The notes under the pieces: model-generated
What the model was told of the DNA's origin: nothing
What the model saw: the letters and a program-made list of their open reading frames with translations, nothing else
The model's database searches: none
Assembly (NCBI GenBank): GCA_963693315.1
Contig: OY856187.1
Location: 114,034,437 to 114,098,436 of the forward strand
Reading direction: 5' to 3'
Source: Diogma glabrata
Taxonomy: Eukaryota > Arthropoda > Insecta > Diptera > Cylindrotomidae
DNA length: 64,000 nucleotides
Part shown: piece after piece, positions 34,952 to 46,388 of the stretch
Layout: every line of letters begins with the position of its first letter
Numbering within the stretch: position 1 is the first letter of the stretch
Program-made: the position numbers and the translations under genes

Positions 34952-35492
34952 GTTTTTCTTGCTAATCTTGATCAGTTTTAAAAATATAAAAGTAATAAAA
35001 GTCTAATTTTGGCTAATAACTAACTAATAACTTTGTAAATGATTTAAAATGGAAATTCATAATTAAATAAAAAAACTGATTTTGAAGAAAACGCAAAAAA
35101 TGGATAATTGTTATAATACAGTAAAATCAACAGAAATTGTTATTTTTGAAAAATGGAATTGCATGGAAGGATGATTTGGTGCGATCGTAAAGAGGAAAAG
35201 TTAAAGCAACATAGTTCGTCGAGTCATCAGTACAAGCGATTAAACACCAAAGGAATAAACCGAAAAACAAAAAGTTATAAGTTTTGATTTAATTTATATA
35301 ATTTTCGCTTGTTGTTGTTGTTGTTTTTAAATTTTTTTTAAATTTTCTAATATTTTAATGATTTATTTAATATACTTTTAGCTAATGTTAGTGTTAGTCC
35401 AAGGGAGTTCCAAATTTGAATTCGTCTATAGAAATCAGTTATTGCCGTACTTTATTTTTTTTTTCCAAGAAAAAGTCCGATCCCTATACACG

Positions 35493-35510
35493 TGGCGCCG
35501 AAACAGGAAC
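35493..35510 (+). other. Primer-binding site of a second LTR retrotransposon
   Basis: TGGCGCCGAAACAGGAAC resembles tRNA-Lys-type primer-binding sites. It is preceded two bases earlier by ACA (35,488-35,490), the expected LTR end. The 5' start of the LTR could not be fixed. Confidence 0.6.
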
Positions 35511-35589
35511 AAAGGGTTTTAATTTTATTTTTAAATTGAATTTTTTTTTAATTTTATTTTTAAATAAATGTTTTTGATAAAAAGAAGGC

Positions 35590-35830
35590 TGTCACGTTGC
35601 AAAACGCCACAGCGTAAGAGTACAGCGACTTCGGCTAATAGTCGGTCCTCCTGATTCACGGGTCGTGAAGGACCAGGGATTGGAACCGGCAGCGCCCATG
35701 CCTAAGCCGGCAACGCCCAAGCGACTCAAAAGGGCCAGATAACCCTAGAACAAAATTCTAACCCATGCGTGGCTCAACCCCTCTGTTGCAGCGCAGTAAC
35801 ACTCTTTAACACCTCAGACTCTTTTAATGA
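35590..35830 (+). pseudogene. Possible gag N-terminal fragment
   Basis: This 240 bp is much richer in G+C than its neighbours. One frame reads SRVVKDQGLEPAAPMPKPAT, a Pro/Ala-rich stretch, and is closed by a stop near 35,740. Position after the primer-binding site fits a gag start. No Gag motif or zinc knuckle is seen. Confidence 0.35.
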
Positions 35831-35989
35831 ATTAAAGTGGAAATCCAATCTCATTATTCTCTGATTGATATACCTTTTACAATACACAATGCAATTTCTT
35901 TTAATTTCATTTTGTTGGAATACTAACTGTGACCATTCTAGCTTGGAGACTTATATAGAGTCTCTATAACTAATATCTTCTTAGTACTT

Positions 35990-36345
35990 ATGGCCTAAAA
36001 TGAATAGATATTCAAATGCTTGGTTTAAATCTTTTCAAAATTTGGGCTGTTCTCTCCACATCACATCAGATCAAGGATCCCAATTTGAATCTAAACTTTG
36101 CGCAGAATTAACCAAAATTCCAGGATGTAACAAAATTCTTACCACCAGTTATCATCCAGCCAGCAATGGTAGGATAAAAGGACTGCATAGTCGATTAAGA
36201 TGCTCATTTATTTCATATATTAAAATCATTCTATTCATTATACGGAAAAGGATCGTGTGATGAAATAGGAGGTACATTGAAACGAGGTGCTCATCGATAA
36301 AGTTTGTCTAACAAGAATATTATTCAAACCCCTATGGATCTTTAT
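35990..36345 (+). pseudogene. Ty3/gypsy integrase core fragment
   Basis: The frame gives ITSDQGSQFESKLCAELTKI, covering the second catalytic Asp of the DD35E core, then GCNKILTTSYHPASNGRIKG. In intact integrases this ends NGMVER, where the E completes the triad; here it is replaced by K (RIKGLH), so the active residue is lost. A stop falls at about 36,260; a later LKRGAHR-like piece (about 36,275) may be from the C-terminal domain. RT and RNase H are absent between the primer-binding site and this fragment. It is an internally deleted LTR element. Confidence 0.82.
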
Positions 36346-36639
36346 GAATGGGCAACAAAATCAACAATGAATTTTGCATATACCATAGTAAAAATTATTA
36401 TACAGAAATGAAGTCACGGCTAGAAGCAAGATACATAGACTGTAACTGTAAGTTATATTATCTTTTCTTCTTCTTCTTTCTTCTTTTCTTTTATATTATT
36501 TTAGATTATTAATAAATCTATATTGTTTTTATTACACAACCTAGAATAAAAATAAAAAGTTAATTATTATTTGAATTCTATGCAACATGCATTTTATTTC
36601 ACATAATTTTTCTCACTATTTACTTCTCAGCATCAGTTT

Positions 36640-37290
36640 TAATAAATTTCAGGTACACTCATTAATAATTAATTTCGGACAGGTAGAAATGAGAGAAAAA
36701 GTCAGCTATGTAAAAAGCATCCACACCCTCAAATACTTAACTTGTATCCTTAAAATAATTAAATTTCTTTTAAAATGCATTTTTTGAAAAACAAAAATTG
36801 AAAAAACGGAAATTAAAATTTTGTAAGAATTTTATTTTCAAAACGAGAAATCATGCCATTGGGAAACTTTCGTTTTAGATTACGAACTAATTAAACATTT
36901 TTTTTCTGGAAAAAAAATATGGTAAAACTCAACAGCGCCATCTTTGAAAATACTTTTTAAGTTTAACACAGTTTTTAAAAATTACTAATAAATTTTAAAG
37001 AAAATGTTTATAGGGTCTATCAATTACCTTTCTAATGAGCTATAAATGACTTAAATCAGTTTAGTCAATCGTTAGCAATCGTCAGCCAAAGATACTAATG
37101 TTTAGTCAACCCGTAAAACTTTGCCACCACCCTGTGTCATCCCCAGAGCGAAATTTAATTTTTCGAAAGAAATGGTATTTTTATTTTGTCATTGGCTATC
37201 TGTGTATGAAATTTCATCGAAATCGGAGGGTGTCGGGAACATCGATGTTGCGGTGACGTGGAATTGCTCATATATATAGGTTAGTTATCG
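36640..37290 (+). repeat. Repeat also present at 39.11-39.84 kb and inverted at 38.70-39.00 kb
   Basis: Landmarks are CATCCACACCCTCAAATACT (36,719 and 39,189), TGTGTCATCCCCAGAGCGAA (37,135; also 39,664; inverted near 38,850) and GTTGCGGTGACGTGGAAT (37,248; 39,789). No coding potential. It looks like a half of the foldback element at 38.7-39.84 kb. Confidence 0.85.
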
Positions 37291-37339
37291 CTTTTCGGCT
37301 GAAAGACTATGATAATATTGAAAAGGTTTGTATATGTTT

Positions 37340-37895
37340 TAAATTTTTTTTCATTTCTATTTTATTTTAATTATTTTGTAAATAATTTATTTAAATTTAC
37401 ATATGAAAATATTATTTTATATTTTTTTTAATGGCCGAGTACTGGCAGTCATGCTTGCCAGTACTCGGCCATTGTTGCATTACTGGTCGCCAGTAATAGA
37501 TCATTACTGAGCCAGTTGTATGGGAGGTTTTAAATTTTTTTCCGTCTTTTTTATTTTATTTTAAATTATTTTGTAGTTTAATTTATTTAAATTTACATAT
37601 GATAATATTGCATATCTTTTTTAATGGTTCAGTCATAGTTCTCAGTATTTGGCCATTACTACAATATTGGTCATCATAATTGATCCGTTTTTAGGGCAAC
37701 TGTACAACCTTGTATGGGCCTTTGCTGTTGTTTTTTATCTGGCACATAAATGGCAGCCATTTATTGTCCGAAGTTATCCAGTAAAATTATGTTAATGGCC
37801 CAGTCGTGGTTACTAGTATTCGCCCATTGCTGCATTACTGGTTGCAGTAATGAACCATCACTGGACCAGTTGTACAACGTTGTATGGGATGCTCC
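37340..37895 (+). repeat. About 190 bp tandem repeat, three units, with a perfect hairpin
   Basis: Units share TTACTGG, CCAGTTGTA and a TTGTATGGG end. Unit 1 has a hairpin with 18 bp arms (ATGGCCGAGTACTGGCA, 37,431-37,473). The vocabulary resembles the GGCCAGTACT repeats at the end of the window. Confidence 0.75.
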
Positions 37896-38054
37896 AACAA
37901 AGATTGAAACCAGTAAAAAAAACTGTTGTTTGGTGGACCCCCAACCCTTTATCCAATGTAATCTAAAAGCTTATAAAATATTTCTCATGTTATTTCTAAG
38001 TTTTTACCAATGTTTCATGAACATCGATCGGTAATTGTAGGCTACAGTAGGGAT
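37896..38054 (-). repeat. Dispersed repeat family R, copy 3 (part 1)
   Basis: It matches the complement of about 27,560-27,690, and continues at 40,179 after the hAT-type insertion. Confidence 0.7.
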
Positions 38055-40178
38055 TAGAGTATTAAAATTACTCGACTTTGTAAGTACCCGGGTAGTCGAG
38101 TATTTAATTTCTGAAATACCTGGGTTACCCGGGTATTTTAAATAGAAATAAAATATATCAAGAAAAGTTAAGGTATGGCAGGGATGCAGCTATGTAGGGT
38201 TAATATATTTAAGTTTCTTTTGTTAATTAGCTCTTACGCAGCCAATTCAAATAAAATAAAGTGTGTTCAATGCAAATATTAGTTTTGGAAATTTATTTTA
38301 TAAATAATTGAATTTCAGCCAGTACAGAGATTAAAGCATTCAATACCAATGTTTTTTACACTAGCAACATCGACAGTACTAGTATTGCGATTGTTAAAAA
38401 ACGCTATTGGGTGTCATCAGATTTATATCTGTTAAAAAATTGCACCAATCATCAATAGGAATAATTCCAATTTCTTATAAGATCGGTAAATAAAAAAAAG
38501 TTTCGTTATTGGTAAGGTAATTTATCTTTTATTCCTTTTATCATACAAATTTGAGCTACCGTTATCAAGTGGCTGGGAGGAAAGAATTCTCATTACCGAT
38601 AATTCCATATAGTTTTGATTACCAGCATCTTCTGCATGATCATTTCCATCATTCCGTTCAATATCCGAAACAAGAGATTATGTATTTCCTTACAATATCA
38701 GAGACACAGGTGAGCTGTGAGAATTCACGTCACGGCAACATCGATGTTTCCGACAACCTATGATTTTGATGAAATTTCATACACAGATAGCCAGCCAGAT
38801 AATGACAAAAAAATACAATTTCTTTCGAAAAATGAAATTTCTCTCTGGGGATGACACAGGGTTGGCGAAACATTTGTATCTTTGGCAACCGATTGCTAAC
38901 GATTGACTAAACCGATATAAGTTATTTATAGCTCATTAGAAAGGTAATTGATAGAACTTATAAAAAAATTTTAATTCTAAAACTTCTTTGCTAACACAAC
39001 ATTAATATTTTTTAACAAGATTGACAAATGAATTTAGTAATGAAGCTGTACGATCAAAATATCTCTAAAGTCTATTTTTTTCATTACTGTGCTCTCATTT
39101 TATGACAGATATTGTCATTAATAGGTAATCAAATTACGGTACTCGATTAGTTCATGAAATGTGAGAAAAGGTAAATTATGTAAAAAAGCATCCACACCCT
39201 CAAATACTTAACTTGTATCCTTAAAATAAATAAATGGTCAATAGATTTCTATAAAACAAGAATTTAGGTGGTTTTAGTTAAATAGACTGCATTGTTTAAG
39301 AAAAAAATTTTGAAAAACGGAAATTAAAATTTTGTAAGAATTTTATTTTCAATACGAGAAATTATACCATTGGGATATATGCCGTTTTCGATTTAGTTTA
39401 AAAATTAATTAAACATTTTTTTTCTGGAAAAAAATGTGAAAAAATTGAGGGTACCCTCAACAGTGCCATCTTTGAAAATATTATTTAAGTTTAAGACAGT
39501 TTTAAAAAATCACTACAAAATTTTAAATAATTTTTTTTTATAAGGTCTATCAATTACCTTTTTAATCAGCTATAAATGAATTAAATCGGTTTAGTCAATC
39601 GTTAGCAGTCGGTAGCCAAAAACACTAATGTTTCGCCAACCCGTAAAACTTTTCCGCCATCCTGTGTCATCCCCAGAGCGAAATTTCATTTTTCGAAAGA
39701 AATGGTATTTTTATTTTGTCATTGGCTATTTGTGTATGAAATTTTATCGAAATCAAAAGGGGTCAGTCCGTATGCTAGAACAAATGCTGTTGCGGTGACG
39801 TGGAATCGCTCAGATACAAAATTTTTATAAAAAAAAAATATTTAACTTATTGCCCAAATGCTGTTCACTCGGCCTGAATTGCATGAGTTTATTTTTGACT
39901 GATACTTATTTAATAAAATGTGTTGCGTAATAGGACTTACACTATGAGTCACAACAGCACATAGAGTCCTCTTAAGACCTAAGTCCTATTAAATCTTAAA
40001 AAGTCTTAGGTTCTACGTCGCAATCAATATTAATTCAAGCTTAGAGATCTTTTGATTGCTTGTTGAAAATAAAAATTATATAGTCGGTCCCGATCGAGAT
40101 ACCCGGGTAGTCGAGTATGTTGAAAAACCAAAAATACCCGGTTTTAGGTACTCGATAATCGACATTGGATACCCTATA
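38055..40178. mobile_element. hAT-type non-autonomous element with TACCCGGGTA ends
   Basis: The left end reads TAGAGTATTAAAATTACTCG with TACCCGGGTAGTCGAG nearby. The right end contains ACCCGGGTAGTCGAGTA and finishes ATTGGATACCCTATA. GTAGGGAT lies immediately outside both ends (38,047-38,054 and 40,179-40,186), an 8 bp duplication as for hAT. The end alignment leaves two extra bases on the right, so the exact right limit is uncertain by 2 bp. There is no transposase. A foldback element is nested inside. Confidence 0.75.
38690..39840. mobile_element. Foldback element nested in the hAT-type element
   Basis: 38,700-39,000 and 39,535-39,830 are inverted copies sharing CCAGAGCGAAATTTCATTTT or its complement. 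The centre is A/T-rich. A solo half lies at 36,640-37,290. No gene. Confidence 0.78.
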
Positions 40179-40495
40179 GTAGGGATAAACCCCTGAAAAA
40201 AAACATTTTTAACCGGAAGTGGCAGACCGGAAGTTGGTATGCAGAAATATTGAAAACAGTACCAAAACCTTATATAACAAGATTTAATAAGATCGAAAGC
40301 CGGGATTATAGAAGTTATTAAAAAATATTAAAGATTAATGGTTATATTAAAGATTTAAACTTAGAGGTGTTCGGGAGACCTCCGCCATTTTGTCCAATTT
40401 TGATATGAATCCAGATCTTCCATTTTAAAGTGAACCTGGATCATTTGCCAAAGTTTCATCAAGATCCTATGCAGGAATGTCTCGAACCGAATTTG
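40179..40495 (-). repeat. Dispersed repeat family R, copy 3 (part 2)
   Basis: Contains CGGGAGACC, CATTTTGTCCAATTTTGA and TTTCATCAAGATCCTATGCA, as in 660-770 and (inverted) 27,300-27,410. Confidence 0.75.
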
Positions 40496-40679
40496 TTAGT
40501 TAAATTACAATTTCAATCAGTAATTTTCAGGGCACTCAAAGATATTAAAAACAATGTTTGATTCGTTCTCGCGATAAAATCAATACAACTCAAGCACTTA
40601 TCGAGAGTCAAACAATTCGCTAAAAACGTTTGAATATATTTTTCTAAAAATCTCAAAATCAGTACGTAAAAATTTGGAT

Positions 40680-40943
40680 AATGTGAAGGACTTACCTCGC
40701 CTATTTTGTAACCCTGACCTCGGCCTATCGTACAATAAAGACGGTGTAAACTATATCCGCTATAAAAACTTACAAATCAAACAGAAAAGTTTACGCTCGA
40801 CAGAGTGGTGTTGTAAGAGATAAGCAAACAACTGGAATCAATTCAAACGCCAGAGGGTATCTATCCATTATTGCACTATCTATTACTACAGTAATCAAAA
40901 CAGTAAAGAATTTGGTGTTGGTTTTAACATTCATCGTAGCGTG
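40680..40943 (+). pseudogene. Possible LINE endonuclease fragment, left of the hAT
   Basis: The decayed sequence here continues at 46,155 after removing the hAT. The right part has a VNVYAPTESKPENIK-like segment (about 46,250-46,295), the APE-endonuclease NVYAPTE motif of LINE ORF2. The left part has no clear motif, so the call depends on the right part and on the 8 bp duplication joining them. Confidence 0.35.
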
Positions 40944-41058
40944 CAGTGGCGTAGCTAGCATGGGTGGCACCCGGGGCGGATATTGTGGTGTCACCCCAAA
41001 AATAAAAACTGTCAATAATAATAAAAAGCCGATAAACGTAATTTATAATTTTTTTTAA

Positions 41059-43808
41059 TTAATACAAATGAGCATTATTATTATAAGCCCGCAAGTAATT
41101 TTTAACTAATTTTAATTTGCTGAAACTCCTCTCACACGAAGCCACTAATACGCAAATAGTCATAAATAACTTTAGTGCGACCGTAAGATTCGGAAGAAAT
41201 TCTAAAAAATCCCATTCTACGATGAATTTCAAAAAGTCTAGGTACACCCAGTTAGAAACGGTAACATTGGCCGCTTTTAAATCCCTCCTCACCCTTTGTA
41301 TCTCTATGAGGAGTTCTGTTGCCAATACTGCATCATAAAAACCAGTAAATTTTCGTAAACATTCATAAAAACCTCGAACAATGAAGCTAAATCTTGAACT
41401 GACTTCAGTCTAGTTCGGAGTTCAACACTGAATCGGTCAAGACATTCCAACATGTCCTTTTTAAGTTGAGCTCTCAGTGTCAGTCCAACATCAGCTGCAA
41501 ACTCACCACCCGTTCGTTTTTTGCGTTTTTATGACGAATTCGGTTTTCCATTGGAATGTCATAGTCCTCCGATTTATTCGCAGCAAGATCTATTGGCTCT
41601 TCTACAATGAGATTTCGTTATGAATTGACTCTATTTTTGTAGCTAATTGATCAATATTCAAGCCCGTGCTTTGCAATCCAATCTGAGCACAGATATTATT
41701 TCTCTTAGAATATCATTCCAAAACAAAAGATAGCAAAGAAACGAAAAATCACATGCTGCATTGTTAAGGTTCTGTGCAGCGCCTCTAGTGTCTACACTTT
41801 CTTGTTGACCACTTAACTTCTCAATTTCAGCCACAAACCCATCAAAGTTTTCGGCCAATACTTTTACTGCAGCATAATGAGCACTCCAATGCGCTGTTAA
41901 GAGTATTTTAACAGTATTTTGTATTGTTTAGCAAGTACTTCCCAGCGGCTAGCCGAAGCAGAAAAACATGTAAAAATGGCTTCCACTGACGAGTGTTGGC
42001 CGTATAAATTAATTGAATGATCTTTGCAGCCCACATGCTTTAATAATAGCTTGCACTTCTCCATGTATACTACTCATAACAGCTGCATTATCATAACCTT
42101 TGGGAGCGACAATTCATAACATCTATACCATCATTTTCAAGATTTTTACACTGAAAAAAACATGTCCTATTTCCAATCGAAATGCAGTTGTCTCAACCTC
42201 ACCGTGCGGGCAGATATGGCGAATCAAAATACGAGATTGATTCAACAACCGTACAATGATAAGCCGATGCAGTTGAGACAATCAGATGAAATATTTATGT
42301 GGAAATAAAATATAGTTCAATTAATCTCAAATACTTAAATTTTAAAATGAAAAATTCATGATATAAGGCCAAAGAAATATGTTTTCATGGAAATAGTTAT
42401 TAACTTTATTCAACTACTGTTATATTGGATAGCACTTTATATTTTAATTACACCTCATTCTGTTATCAGGAAAATGTTACTGAGTACTGAGTAGTTGTCC
42501 CAATCACGGTGAAATTGTTTGTAAATATCTTTTCTTTGCATGAATAATAAACTGCCATCTTCGAGATGAGGTTATCATTACTTCAATTTTTTTTCAGTGT
42601 AAGAATTTCATCGCTTAAATCAGCGGCTTTTTTCCACGTAAAGGAAAAAATCCAAGGAATACTTCCTTGATTTCCACTTTACTACCATCAATTTTCACAT
42701 AACGAATCACTTCTGACATTTGATCAATATGTGAAATGTCAGGTGTGCTATCAAACATAATTCCAAAATATTTAACCGATTTAATTTCGTTGACAAGCTT
42801 AAACTTTACGTGAATCGCTAAAACATTTATGAACTCATTTTGAATATCTGGTGACAAATATGATACTTTTGGTGATTTACCATGCTCCAAATTCAAAATG
42901 TGTTCTTTTAACACTACATCATACTTTGACAATAGTTTGGTTAGTTCTAAGAAATTGCTTTTATTTGAAGAACTTTGTCCTTCATCATGTCCACGAAATG
43001 CTGGGGTTTGTTTAGATAAAAACAAAGTTTTATCCAATAATCTTGATAAAAGATGTTTCCACTTCTGTTTTTTATTGTATATTAATTGCAAGGCTGCGTC
43101 TCGTATCGTTTTATGAATTTTTAACCTCATTTCCAAAGTTTTCCACTTTTCAAAATTCTCCAGATGTTGATTTGAAGTTTCATGCTCGGCCACTTTGGGA
43201 TTTAGTTTCCACCGCTTCTGATATCCAGTAGTAAATGTTGATTTTGTATTATTATTATTGGTGACAGCAAATACACGACAACAGAAGCAATACAGGACGC
43301 AAGTTATTATTTACAGGAGAATAAACAATCCATGGCCGTAGAATTTTTTCACCATTATTCATCATTTTATAAAACCATTCTTTAGGAAGATGGCGAACAT
43401 CACCTTTTATGTCTAACCCGTGTCTAGATACAGTAACAAACGACCCTTCTCTATTTTAAAATGTTCACTTTCTTTTTTTATGATTTCAATGCGAACATTA
43501 CCAAAGACAAGTATATTCCAATGTGATACATCTCTTAAGTCCTGAAGTGATTCACCCATGCAAATACTGTCTTCGATAGTAGAAGCATTAGCGGCATTAT
43601 CACTGTCATTTTCATTATTCCTTTCTAATTCGTCATCATAGGTTATCATTATTAATTCTGTATTGTTGCTGTTACTTTCCGAAGATGAGCCATTATTCTC
43701 TGAAACATTCGTTGCATCAACGTGATAATCAGTTTCTTTTGATGAACCTTGGATATCATCGGGTTTGGTAACATATTTATAGATTTGGTCTTTCTCTGCT
43801 GGAACCAA
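41059..43808 (-). pseudogene. hAT transposase remnant, TTF zinc finger (ZMYM1-like)
   Basis: In minus-strand order: an acidic N-terminus (43,808-43,413) ending in LQDLRDVSHWN; a TTF-type finger (about 43,400-43,200) with RPWIVYSP, YCFCCRVF and VAEHETSNQHLENFEKW; the RNase H-like core start (43,193-42,615) with FGIMFDSTPDISHIDQMS carrying the first catalytic Asp. After the MITE come DVMNC and QGYDNAAVMS (second Asp region, about 42,110-42,070), DTRGAAQNLNNAACDFSF (41,790-41,740) and the C-terminal LMTICVLVASCERSFSKLKL (41,200-41,130), the dimerisation/Glu segment. Frameshifts, stops and the MITE inactivate it. Family proteins run 600-900 residues. Confidence 0.9.
42149..42599. mobile_element. 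Tc1/mariner-type MITE inside the hAT transposase
   Basis: The left end CACTGAAAAAAAC and right end TTTTTTTTCAGTG are inverted and flanked by TA on both sides (42,147-42,148 and 42,600-42,601), the Tc1/mariner target. 451 bp, no ORF. It breaks the transposase between a KAADLSDEIL segment and the DVMNC-GYDNAA segment. Confidence 0.88.
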
Positions 43809-44124
43809 CTTTTTCTTTAAAAATTATGAACTCCTCGTGGCATATTTATTTTTTGGGATATTTGCTAAATGAAATCTAAAAAAATATTTTTAATTATAGT
43901 ATAGGTATCAGCAAAGCATTAATTCTAAATATATTTGTAGGATACATAATAGGTACATAGTTCATAATAAGTACACTGTCTTAACGACTAAATACACCGC
44001 AAGAAAATTAATTTATTTAAATTTCCTTGTAACAACTTATATTAAATAATATTTGATAAAATGGAATATACAAATCATAGCCTAATATTATAAGGAACTA
44101 TTTAAAAAAATATAAGTATGAAAT

Positions 44125-44492
44125 CCTTAAAGATATTTTATATAAAGAATTGAAACCAAAATTAAATATCCAATTAGAATCATGCTCAATACTTTACAAA
44201 ATTGAATGTGATTTTCGTGAAAAATTTTACATCGGGAAAACCGAAAAAGACTGATTTAAGGAATACCTGCCTAAGAAGAAAAATACACAAAATTTAAAGT
44301 TTATTTTTGCAAACCATTTACATAGTTAATAACAATAGCTACACCACTTTTAAAAAAAATTGAAGGCTTTACATTTATGTAGCCAAGGATCTTTAAAAGA
44401 ATCACTTGATGAGTTTGAAATTTCCAAGGTATTTAAAACCCAACAAAATGTACTTTTAAATGACAAACTTTCATTTAATTCAAATATATAAA
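44125..44492 (+). pseudogene. PLE GIY-YIG nuclease fragment
   Basis: The frame reads SCSILYKIECDFREKFYIGK followed by TEKD, the start of a GIY-YIG domain with FYIGKT as the YIG motif. A shifted frame later gives LHLCSQGSLKESLDEFEISK and QNVLLNDKLSF, like the C-terminal tail of PLE proteins. It differs clearly from the 13-16 kb PLE, so it is a second, older lineage. It lies within the hAT boundaries, 5' of the transposase. Confidence 0.65.
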
Positions 44493-45179
44493 TATATAAA
44501 ACTGAAAACAAACAGTATGAGTATGTATCAACCTACAAAAATTTGCAAAACTGCAGTAATTGCATAACTGCCATTTTATTCCACAGTAATTATTTTTGTG
44601 TCCATTGAAAAACGATCTATTTCAATTTATTCTTTGAGTTTCAAGATAAAGGAAAAAAAATTATTTTGAGATCATTTACAAACACGGTAATTTGATTGTT
44701 TGTTAGTTTCCTTAAGTGTTTGTAATTTATTTGTTTGAAATGTAAAACATATATTGGGTAGTAAGGTTAAGCGGATATTTTAGAAATAATTTTGGAATAG
44801 AGACATGGTAACTCAAGGGTGCCACCCTATCGACAAAGGGTGCCACATTATCGATGTAAACCACTTTTCCTATACATTATTCAGCATATGTGTTTTCAGA
44901 CCTGGTCATTAAATAATCATGCTTGCATACTAAATAATATATCGTAAAAAACGGTCAATATGGTATCTATAGGAATATTCAAAGCTATTGAGTAATTGTG
45001 GTGATGGGATTCAATGCTCAACATGTTGATTCGATTAATATTGTTAAAATTTTATTTCACGTAATAACTCAAAAATTTTAAAAAGTAGAATAGATTCTTT
45101 TTGAACCAATAACACATTTATAGGACACATTTATAAGTTATCACAATTTATAAATTAAAATTATATGGATAACCTGGTT

Positions 45180-46104
45180 AAAATGGTTTCTAAGTGATTT
45201 ATCGTTGAAAACATGTGATGGTTTGTTTAAGTTTTTTACGTTCGGGTGTCACCACAAAACGGTTTCGAAGTGATTTATCGTTGAAAACATGTGATGGTTT
45301 GTTTAAGTTTTTTGCGTTCGGGTGTCACCCCAAAACGGTTTCGAAGTGATTTATCGTTGAAAACATTGTGATGGTTTGTTTAAGTTGTTTACGTTCGGGT
45401 GTCACCCCAAAACGGTTTCGAAGTGATTTATCGTTGAAAACATTGTGATGGTTTGTTTAAGTTTTTTACGTTCGGGTGTCACCCCAAAACGGTTTCGAAG
45501 TGATTTATCATTGAAAACATTGTGATGGTTTGTTTAAGTTGTTTACGTTCGGGTGTCACCCCAAAACGGTTTCGAAGTGATTTATTGAAAACATTGTGAT
45601 GGCTTGTTTATGTTTTTTACGTTCGGGTGTCACCCCAAAACGGTTTCGAAGTGATTTATCGTTGAAAACATTGTGATGGTTTGTTTAAGTTGTTTACGTT
45701 CGGGTGTCACCCCAAAACGGTTTCGAAGTGATTTATCGTTGAAAACATTGTGATGGTTTGTTTAAGTTTTTTACCTTCGGGTGTCACCCCAAAACGGTTT
45801 CGAAGTGATTTATCATTGAAAACATTGTGATGGTTTGTTTAAGTTGTTTACGTTCGGGTGTCACCACAAAACGGTTTCGAAGTGATTTATCGTTGAAAAC
45901 ATTGTGATGGTTTGTTTATGTTTTTTACGTTCGGGTGTCACCCCAAAACGGTTTCGAAGTGATTTATCATTGAAAACATTGTGATGGTTTGTTTAAGTTG
46001 TTTACGTTCGGGTGTCACCCCAAAACGGTTTCGAAGTGATTTATCGTTGAAAACATTGTGATGGTTTGTTTAAGTTTTTTACGATCGGGTGTCACCCCAA
46101 AACG
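45180..46104 (+). repeat. 77 bp minisatellite, 12 units, dimeric higher-order structure
   Basis: The unit contains TTCGAAGTGATTTATCGTTG, TGATGGTTTGTTTAAG and CGTTCGGGTGTCACCCCAAA. From unit 3 on, AAGTTGTTTACG and AAGTTTTTTACG-type variants alternate without exception through unit 12. Unit 6 has a small deletion. The TCACCCC part matches the hAT end sequence, so the array probably grew from the subterminal region. Confidence 0.95.
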
Positions 46105-46154
46105 GGTGACACCCGGGGCGGACCGCCCCCCCTAGCTACGCCTCTGGTAGCGTG

Positions 46155-46385
46155 AAATGTGAATCAATATATCATCTACTTCTAACCAATTAATGTCCGG
46201 ATACAAACACTAAGAAGCTGAACCCCAAAGGATAATTTAATTTAAAGAACGTCAATGTTTATGCACCTACTGAAAGCAAACCAGAAAATATTAAATAATT
46301 TTTCTTCGTTGAACTTGAAGAAGTCATCATTTACATCCAAATCAAATGATAGAAGAAGAGAAAAAGTGGATGACGTCTTGATGTC
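46155..46385 (+). pseudogene. LINE endonuclease fragment, right of the hAT
   Basis: A plus-strand frame near 46,250-46,330 reads like VNVYAPTESKPENIK and continues to a VELEEVII stretch. NVYAPTE is a characteristic APE-type endonuclease motif of LINE ORF2. The rest is too decayed to class. It joins 40,680-40,943 if the hAT is removed. Confidence 0.5.
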
Positions 46386-46388
46386 TTA

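Larger units (their letters stand above)
40944..46146 (-). mobile_element. 5.2 kb TTF-finger hAT element with 8 bp TSD
   Basis: The left end is CAGTGGCGTAGCTAGCATGG and the right end is CCCTAGCTACGCCTCTG, its inverted match; both continue into GGCACCCGGGGCGGA / GACACCCGGGGCGGA. Perfect GTAGCGTG repeats flank it at 40,936-40,943 and 46,147-46,154. The transposase lies on the minus strand. Later events inside it are a Tc1-type MITE (42,149-42,599), a PLE nuclease fragment near 44.2 kb and a minisatellite at 45.18-46.10 kb. The last two might instead be original parts of the element. Confidence 0.93.

Noticed and set aside
45180..46104. CRISPR-like array
   Set aside because: Units are contiguous without unique spacers and lie inside a hAT; it is a minisatellite in a eukaryotic genome.
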